Shown here: positions 58,608-64,000 of the stretch, one piece after another | Layout: the number at the start of each line of letters is the position of its first letter | How positions within the stretch are numbered: position 1 is the first letter of the stretch | NCBI RefSeq assembly: GCF_029351045.1 | Contig: NZ_JARKIN010000001.1 | Span: 4,204,501 to 4,268,500, forward strand | From: Streptomyces sp. WMMB303 | GTDB lineage: Bacteria > Actinomycetota > Actinomycetes > Streptomycetales > Streptomycetaceae | DNA: 64,000 nucleotides | Direction: 5' to 3' | The notes under the pieces: generated by a model | Told to the model about the DNA's origin: nothing | What the model saw: the letters and a program-made list of their open reading frames with translations, nothing else | Database searches by the model: none | Program-made: the position numbers and the translations under genes

Positions 58608-59789
58608 TCACCCCCGCCGTACGACGACGAAGTCGGCGAGCGCGGCGAACTGGTCGCGCACCCTGCCGGGCATCGCCACCGAATCCAGTGCCGCAAGCGC
58701 CGTGGCGTGCTGGCGCTGAGCCTCCTGGGCGGTCCACTCGCGCCCGCCGGCCTCCTCGATCAGCGCGGCGCGCTCGGCGAACTCCGCCTCGTGGAAGTCC
58801 TCGAATTCCGCCTGGCTCTTCTTCGCGTCCTCGGCCATCAGCTTCGCGAGGCGCGCCGCGGCGGGCCCGTCGGCGCCGAGCGCGGCGGCCACCGGCAGCG
58901 ACTTCTTGCGCTGCCGCAGGTCGCTCCAGGTCTGCTTGCCGGTGGCCTGCGGGTCGCCCCAGATGCCGAGCAGGTCGTCGACGGCCTGGAAGGCGAGGCC
59001 GAGGTGGTGGCCGTAGGCCTCCATCGCGTCCGCCGTACGGTCGTCGGCGCCGCCGAGGACCGCGCCGATGGAGGCCGCGCAGGCCAGCAGCGCACCGGTC
59101 TTGTTGCCCTCCATCTCCAGGCACTCCTGCACCGTCACCCGGTCGCGGTGCTCGTAGGAGATGTCCTGCGCCTGCCCGTCGATGAGCTTCCGGGTCGCCA
59201 TCGTCAGGCGCCGCGTTGCGCGCCCGGCCTCCGGGGTGCCCAGCTCCAGCAGTATCTCCCCGGCCAGCGCGAACAGCGCGTCACCGACCAGGATGGCCTG
59301 TGCGGGTCCGTGCACCTTCCAGACGGTGTCGCGGTGACGGCGCTGCTCGTCGCCGTCCATCAGGTCGTCGTGCAGCAGGGAGAAGTTGTGCACCAGCTCG
59401 ACGGCGACCGCGCCGGGCAGGCCGGTCTCCGGCGCGCCGCCGGTGACCTCGGCGGACAGCAGGGCCAGGGCCGGACGTACCGCCTTGCCTCCCCCGGAGT
59501 CGGAGGGGCGGCCCTCGGCGTCGATCCAGCCGAAGTGGTAGGCGGCGACGGCGTCCATCGGCGGGGCGAGCCGCTCGACTGCCGCACGCAGCTCCGGGGT
59601 GGCGAGTGTCCGCCCCCGCTCGAGCATCGCGCTCACGTCCCCGGGCCCGGCCTCTTCTCCCTGCACGCGCTCGTTCACGAGTTGTCGGTTCGGCGGGGTC
59701 ACAGGGTCTCCTCTGTGCGGTGCTGTCGTGCTGGCTGTACGGATCCGGCCGGCCGGGCCGGCCGGATCTGCTGCGTCAGTGGTGCTCAT
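58608..59789 (-). CDS. Polyprenyl (farnesyl-type) diphosphate synthase
   Basis: 393-residue trans-isoprenyl diphosphate synthase making the prenyl donor, most likely farnesyl diphosphate, for HpnD/HpnC. First Asp-rich motif LLHDDLMDGD (about 147-156), second QAVDDLLGIWGD, plus GGKAVRPALALLSAEVTGG. A 50-residue N-terminal extension precedes the fold. Chain length cannot be set surely from sequence. The ATG at 59789 lies inside the end of hpnE (14-nt overlap), so the genes are coupled. Confidence 0.9.
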   Translation of the reverse strand: MSTTDAADPAGPAGRIRTASTTAPHRGDPVTPPNRQLVNERVQGEEAGPGDVSAMLERGRTLATPELRAAVERLAPPMDAVAAYHFGWIDAEGRPSDSGGGKAVRPALALLSAEVTGGAPETGLPGAVAVELVHNFSLLHDDLMDGDEQRRHRDTVWKVHGPAQAILVGDALFALAGEILLELGTPEAGRATRRLTMATRKLIDGQAQDISYEHRDRVTVQECLEMEGNKTGALLACAASIGAVLGGADDRTADAMEAYGHHLGLAFQAVDDLLGIWGDPQATGKQTWSDLRQRKKSLPVAAALGADGPAAARLAKLMAEDAKKSQAEFEDFHEAEFAERAALIEEAGGREWTAQEAQRQHATALAALDSVAMPGRVRDQFAALADFVVVRRG

Positions 59790-61227
59790 GGGCCCTTCCT
59801 TCGGTGCCGGGGACCGGTTCCGCGCTGTGCGGGCGGCCCAGTGAGGCAAGGGCCTCGTGCGCGGCGTTCGCTCCACTGCGTACCGCGCTCTCCATGGTCG
59901 CGGGCCAGCCCGTGGCGGTCCACGCGCCGGCGAGGAGGATGCCCGGGGCCAGGGTGCGCGCCGGCGGGCGCAGCCGCCCCACGCCGGGCACGGGGTCGAA
60001 GGTGGCGGTGCGCTCCCGGGTGACGAAGAAGTCCCGTACTCCGGCTCCCGCGGCCGCCGGCAACAGCCGCTCCAGTTCCGGGAGGTACCGCTCGCGGAGC
60101 GCGGCGACCGGCAGGTCGATCTCCCCCTGCGCGACCGACTGGGAGAGCGCGAGGTACTGGCCGCCGCCGGTGAGCCCGGAGGCGGCGGTACGGTCGAAGA
60201 CCCACTGGACCGGGGTGCCGAGCGCGGCGAAGAACGGCCTGCGCAGCACCGTACGGTCGTAGACCACGTGGACGTTGAGAATCGGCGCGGTCCCGATGTC
60301 CAGCAGTCGCCCGGGGTCGGCGAGTGCCCCGGCCGGCAGCAGCCGGTAGGCCTCACGCTGGGGCACGGCGAACACCACCGTGCCCGCGGTCAGCTCCGAT
60401 GCTCCGCTGCCGCCCCGGTCCACGGTGATCCGCCAGCCGCCGTCCTCGGTGGGGGCGGGGTCGACGGCGCGCGCCCGGGTGCGCAGTAGGGTGCGCACGC
60501 CTGCCGCCTCCAGGGCCGCGCGCGCCTGGTCGTCGTGGATGTCACCGAGCGGCACGTGCGCCCAGCCGATGTCGGCGGCGCCGGATTCGGAGAGCAGGCC
60601 GGTGCGGAAGACCTTCGCCGCGAGCCCCAGCGACGCCTGCGGCGCGCGGGCGTTGAGGGTGGCGGTACCCACCAGGTCCCAGAGCGCCTCGACGGCACGC
60701 GCGGACTGGCCGTGCCGGTGCAGCCAGGTGCCGAAGTCGACGGCGTCCAGGGCGGGGTCCTCCGGGTCGAGTCCCTTGAGGGCGAGTGCCGCACGGGCGA
60801 CCGCCCCGCGTTCGGCGGCCGAGAGGTGCCGGTACCCGGCCAGGCTCGCGCCCAGGTGCAGCGGAACGGGCAGCGCTGCGCGGCGCAGCCGTGCGAGCCG
60901 CGGCCGGGTCCCGCCGACGTCGAGGACCGGCACGTCCAGCCGGTCCTGCAGCGGGGCCAGCCCGCCGGCCCCGACCCGGTCCAGGAACCAGCGGTAGGCG
61001 GTGCAGCAGCGCAGGTAGACGTGCTGGCCGTTGTCGACCGTCAGCGGCCCGGCGGGGGAGTCGCGCCGGAAGGAGAAGGCGAGTCCGCCCAGCCGGGGCC
61101 GGGTCTCCACCAGGGTGGTCTCCACTCCGGCCTCGACGAGCCGCAGCGCGGCCGTCATCCCGGCGAGGCCGCCGCCGAGGACCACCGCACGCCGCGCGGC
61201 ACCGGACCGCAGCTCGTCCGCGGTCAT
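59776..61227 (-). CDS. hpnE: Hydroxysqualene dehydroxylase HpnE
   Basis: FAD-dependent oxidoreductase of 483 residues that reduces hydroxysqualene to squalene. N-terminal dinucleotide fold VVLGGGLAGMTAALRLVEAG with ETRPRLGGLAFSF and DNGQHVYLRCC. Mid-region GTATLNARAPQASLGLAAKV and C-terminal LAGAWTATGWPATMESAVRS are HpnE-like. The ATG at 61227 has GGAGG seven bases upstream. 100 bp after hpnD. Confidence 0.93.
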   Translation of the reverse strand: MTADELRSGAARRAVVLGGGLAGMTAALRLVEAGVETTLVETRPRLGGLAFSFRRDSPAGPLTVDNGQHVYLRCCTAYRWFLDRVGAGGLAPLQDRLDVPVLDVGGTRPRLARLRRAALPVPLHLGASLAGYRHLSAAERGAVARAALALKGLDPEDPALDAVDFGTWLHRHGQSARAVEALWDLVGTATLNARAPQASLGLAAKVFRTGLLSESGAADIGWAHVPLGDIHDDQARAALEAAGVRTLLRTRARAVDPAPTEDGGWRITVDRGGSGASELTAGTVVFAVPQREAYRLLPAGALADPGRLLDIGTAPILNVHVVYDRTVLRRPFFAALGTPVQWVFDRTAASGLTGGGQYLALSQSVAQGEIDLPVAALRERYLPELERLLPAAAGAGVRDFFVTRERTATFDPVPGVGRLRPPARTLAPGILLAGAWTATGWPATMESAVRSGANAAHEALASLGRPHSAEPVPGTEGRAHEHH

Positions 61228-61327
61228 GGACGCTCCTCCCCCGGGCGCGGCACACTGGGCACGGCCCGCATCCGCTGGGACGCCCCACCGGGGCCGGGGG
61301 TTGTCCGGCGCCCCGGGCCCAGCGGCA

Positions 61328-62320
61328 TCAGGCGGTCCACCGGGACGTCCGGCGGGAGACCAGTCGGGCGTCGAAGCCGGACAGGCCGCGTACCGCCACG
61401 TACGCCTTCTCGTGCCCCGGCAGCGAGACGCGCCCGCGCAGCACGGCGGCGGGGTCCGCCGCGATGCGGTCCAGCAGGCGGTGGTAGATCCCGGCCATGG
61501 CCGCGACGCAGGCGCCCGAGCGCCGGTCGAGCATCGGCAGCAGCCGGTAGCCCTCGGCGAACAGCGCGCGTGCACGCCGTACCTCGAAGTGGACCAGCCC
61601 GGTGAAGTCGGCACCGGGCGGCACCGTGTCGGTGGTAAATCCGGTGGTACAGCCAAATTTCTCGAGATCCTCCGCCGGCAGGTACGTGCGTCCGCCCTCG
61701 GCGTCTTCCCGTACGTCGCGGAGAATATTGGTCAGCTGGAGGGCGAGCCCCAGGGTGTCGGCGTACTCGGAGGCGCGGGCGGATTCGCGTGCGCCGGGGA
61801 CGGTTCCGAAGACGCCGAGCGAGAGCCGTCCGATGGCGCCCGCCACACAGCGGCAGTAGGCCCTCAGGTCGTCCCAGGTCTCGTAGGAGGCGCCCCGGAC
61901 GTCCATCAGGACGCCGTCGATCAGTTCGTCGAGCGCGTCGAGGGGGATCGGGAACCGCCTGGCTGCGTGGCTGAGCGCGACGGCGACCGGGTCGGTGTCG
62001 TCCCGGGCGATCCCCTGGTCCCTGATCCGCGCGAGCAGCTCCCGGGTCCCCTCCAGGCGCTGCTGTTTGGCCTCCGGGGAGAGGTCGCCGTCGCCGATGT
62101 CGTCGACCCGCCGGGAGAAGGCGTACAGCGCCGACATTGCCTGCCGTTCGGCCGCCGGGAGCAGCCGGATGCCGTAGGCGAAGTTGCGGGCCTGCTGTCC
62201 GGTGACGGCCTCGCAGTAGCGGTAGGCGGCGATCACCTGCGGGTGGAGGTGCTGCACCGGCCCGGCCGGGGCCGGGTCCGCTCCGGTGGTCCTCGCGTTC
62301 GTTCCCACCGTTCCGGTCAC
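61328..62320 (-). CDS. hpnD: Presqualene diphosphate synthase HpnD
   Basis: 330-residue squalene/phytoene synthase-family enzyme that condenses two farnesyl diphosphates. Asp-rich motifs are FSRRVDDIGDGDL (about 68-80) and NILRDVREDAEGGRTYLP (about 197-214). GTG start overlaps the hpnC stop (GTGA). The short His/Pro N-terminus is normal. Confidence 0.93.
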   Translation of the reverse strand: MTGTVGTNARTTGADPAPAGPVQHLHPQVIAAYRYCEAVTGQQARNFAYGIRLLPAAERQAMSALYAFSRRVDDIGDGDLSPEAKQQRLEGTRELLARIRDQGIARDDTDPVAVALSHAARRFPIPLDALDELIDGVLMDVRGASYETWDDLRAYCRCVAGAIGRLSLGVFGTVPGARESARASEYADTLGLALQLTNILRDVREDAEGGRTYLPAEDLEKFGCTTGFTTDTVPPGADFTGLVHFEVRRARALFAEGYRLLPMLDRRSGACVAAMAGIYHRLLDRIAADPAAVLRGRVSLPGHEKAYVAVRGLSGFDARLVSRRTSRWTA

Positions 62321-63276
62321 CCCTCTCCTCGCAGGCTCGCCCAGGACTCGCGCAGGACGCCGGCGGTACCGGCCCGGGGAGCCCCTGCCAGTACGTCGTA
62401 GCGCGCGGAGCGCAGCGCGGCGGCCGCCGCGCGCCCGCCGCCGGTGAAGCCCGCGAGCAGCAGCCGGAGCCTGCCGCGCACGCTGCGCACCAGCGGCGTG
62501 CCCTCGTCCAACAGGTCCAGGGCCCGCTCGGTCTCGTAGGCGATCAGGGCACGCACGGAGGCGTTCGCGGTCGGGGCCGCGAGGTCGGCCTCGGTGACCC
62601 GGAAGCGGGCCATGTCCTCGGCCGGGAGGTAGATCCGGTCGCGGGCCAGGTCCTCGGCGACGTCCTGGAGGTGCTCGATGAGCTGGAGTCCGGTGCAGAC
62701 CGCGTCCGAGTGGCGCACCCGTTCGGGTGTCGTGGTGCCGGTGAGGGCGAGGACGAGGCGGCCCACCGGGTTGGCGGACAGCTCGCAGTAGCCGAGCAGC
62801 TCGCCGTAGGTGCTGTAGCGGCGGACCTTCTGGTCCTGCCTGTTGGCCTCGATCAGGGCGAGGAACGGCTCGGGGGTCAGGCCGTGGCGCCGGACGGTGG
62901 GCACCAGGGCGCGCAGCAGTGGGTGGCCCGGCCCCGGGGCACGGGAGCGGCTGCGGTCCGCGGGCCGCGCGTGCGCCGTCGTCCCGCCCCAGGGCATGCC
63001 GTCGAACACCCGGTGCACGTCGGCCTCGAAGGCGTCGAGCATGGCGAGCGCGTCGTCGGCCCGTTCGGGTGCCAGGCCGAGCGAGGAGGCGTGTGCGGGC
63101 GCGGCGGCGCCCAGGTCGCCGTCGCCGATGTCGTCGACGAGGCGCGCGTACCCGTAGACGGCCATCAGGTCGTTCCGCCAGGCGCGGGGCAGGAAGCGGG
63201 GCGCCACCGGGAAGTTCTCCGCTTCGGCCTTGGAGAGCACCGCGCTCGCGTGCGCGTCCTCCTCCGGGGTCACCAC
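62317..63276 (-). CDS. hpnC: Hydroxysqualene synthase HpnC
   Basis: 319-residue squalene/phytoene synthase-family protein that turns presqualene diphosphate into hydroxysqualene. YARLVDDIGDGDLG (about 43-56) and LQDVAEDLARDRIYLP (about 203-218) are the metal-binding blocks; the substrate pocket has YCELSANPVGRLVL. A low-complexity insert (GTTAHARPADRSRSRAPGPG) sits near 98-118. GTG start without an obvious ribosome site. First gene of the operon. Confidence 0.92.
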   Translation of the reverse strand: MVTPEEDAHASAVLSKAEAENFPVAPRFLPRAWRNDLMAVYGYARLVDDIGDGDLGAAAPAHASSLGLAPERADDALAMLDAFEADVHRVFDGMPWGGTTAHARPADRSRSRAPGPGHPLLRALVPTVRRHGLTPEPFLALIEANRQDQKVRRYSTYGELLGYCELSANPVGRLVLALTGTTTPERVRHSDAVCTGLQLIEHLQDVAEDLARDRIYLPAEDMARFRVTEADLAAPTANASVRALIAYETERALDLLDEGTPLVRSVRGRLRLLLAGFTGGGRAAAAALRSARYDVLAGAPRAGTAGVLRESWASLRGEG

Positions 63277-63589
63277 GTGCTGCCCATGGCCATTGCCGTC
63301 ACATCTCCGTTTCTACACCGCTGCACCAGAAGATCCTATTTCGGACACGCCGCACGCGCTGGCCTGCGGAAGCGGCCGTCGGTACAGGTGGGCCGATGCT
63401 CCGTTCGCCGGACTTACCGCGCATCAGCACCGAAACAGCTTACGCCGTACATCGACCATGCGTGCGAGGGGTGACGGCGCGCGGACGGGCTCCGGGCTGC
63501 CGCCGGGGCAGGCCCGGCCTGGAGCGGAGGATGCGGGCGCAGCCGCACGTGGCCGCGGCACCGGCCCGGCTCCGGAGGCCGGGCAGTCC
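63277..63589. promoter_or_regulatory. Upstream region of the hopanoid operon
   Basis: About 310 bp with no gene. On the minus strand TAGGAT (63338-63333) could be the -10 of the hpnC promoter, about 60 bp from its start codon; no matching -35 was recognised. Otherwise nothing distinctive. Confidence 0.3.
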
Positions 63590-63610
63590 GCCGTGCGGCT
63601 GCGGCACGGC
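63590..63610 (-). terminator. Weak hairpin after the TetR gene
   Basis: GCCGTGC and GCACGGC (63590-63596, 63604-63610) form a 7-bp stem seven bases after the regulator's stop. Modest strength. Confidence 0.35.
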
Positions 63611-63616
63611 CACCCT

Positions 63617-64000
63617 TCAGGAGGCGGCCAGTCCGGCGAGGATGTCGTACAGCACCCGGTCGATGACGTAGCCGGACTCCTCCTCGGTGAGGGTGTCCAG
63701 GGGGCCGTCGAGAAAGAGCATGGCCGTGCCGTGGACCATGGCCCAGGCACTCAGCTCGGCACCGGGCCGGCGGTCGGGGGTGATCAGGCCGACCGCGACC
63801 GCCTCGTCCAGGGTCTCGGTGAGCATGTCGAACGAGCGGGTGTCCCAGCCCGACGCACTGCCGGTCTCGACGACGGAGCCGTCCTCGGTGATGCCGACCT
63901 CGCCCAGGGCCTTGCGACAGAAGGCCGTACGGAAGAGGCCGGGCTCCTGTCTGGCGAAGCGGATGTAGCCGCGGCCCAGTGCCATCATCCGCTGCCTGGT
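63617..64000 (-). CDS. TetR regulator, C-terminal WHG-type domain (5' end outside window)
   Basis: The last 128 codons of a TetR-family repressor; the DNA-binding half lies beyond the window. GRGYIRFARQEPGLFRTAF is the signature of the WHG ligand domain (PF13305). ELSAWAMVHGTAMLFLDGPL is its second conserved helix pair. Upstream of, and on the same strand as, the hopanoid operon, but separated by 340 bp and a hairpin; control of hpn genes is possible but unproven. Confidence 0.8.
   Translation of the reverse strand, partial: TRQRMMALGRGYIRFARQEPGLFRTAFCRKALGEVGITEDGSVVETGSASGWDTRSFDMLTETLDEAVAVGLITPDRRPGAELSAWAMVHGTAMLFLDGPLDTLTEEESGYVIDRVLYDILAGLAAS

Overview
High-GC actinobacterial chromosome, almost certainly Streptomyces or a close relative. 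The evidence is uniform GC-rich codon use with many GTG starts, several families that are expanded in Streptomyces (XRE/DUF5753 + DUF397 pairs, PF04672 methyltransferases, DUF6227, a CvnA-type kinase, an Rpf-like secreted protein), an ergothioneine cluster and a hopanoid cluster. No rRNA, tRNA, CRISPR array, transposase or integrase was seen.

Layout. 1-1.3 kb: end of an ABC ATPase and a tiny secreted protein. 1.3-5.9 kb: egtA-egtB-egtC-egtD on the minus strand (ergothioneine), without egtE in the window. 6.6-9.3 kb: thioredoxin, an exporter-like membrane protein and its divergent TetR regulator. 9.4-13.7 kb: two divergent ATP-dependent DNA ligases, a HIT hydrolase and an aldo/keto reductase. 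13.9-20.3 kb: NCS1 permease, universal stress protein, TetR regulator, HelD-type helicase. 20.6-30.7 kb: two XRE/DUF397 regulatory loci, a broken natural-product fragment between them (thioesterase remnant, frameshifted type II thioesterase, SDR without a good start, condensation-like/ATP-grasp chimera), an HATPase and three PF04672 methyltransferases. 30.8-36.5 kb: acyl-CoA dehydrogenase, FAD/Rieske oxidoreductase, DUF6227 protein, Rpf-LysM-M23 cell-wall hydrolase. 36.7-39.1 kb: NmtR-like metal sensor divergent from a P1B-4 metal ATPase. 39.4-44.2 kb: orphan peptide-binding lipoprotein, and a methyltransferase overlapping a PAS-GGDEF-EAL protein. 44.2-53.2 kb: LysR, lipase-like hydrolase, Tat-exported GH2 beta-galactosidase, orphan CvnA-like kinase, AlkB, tyrosine phosphatase. 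53.3-63.3 kb: hopanoid operon hpnC-hpnD-hpnE-prenyl synthase-shc-hpnG-hpnH-hpnO on the minus strand, followed by a TetR gene cut by the window end.

Working together: the hopanoid operon encodes the route from C5 prenyl diphosphates to squalene, hopene, adenosylhopane and aminohopanoid. The dxs and ispG genes that I recall between hpnH and hpnO in S. coelicolor are absent here. The ergothioneine operon supplies the thiol antioxidant. The most unusual areas are the decayed or chimeric biosynthetic fragment at 22.6-25.9 kb, the repeat-bearing XRE/DUF397/methyltransferase loci with a sharply bounded near-identical tract in tandem paralogues, and several strong palindromes. All functions are read from sequence; no database search was run.
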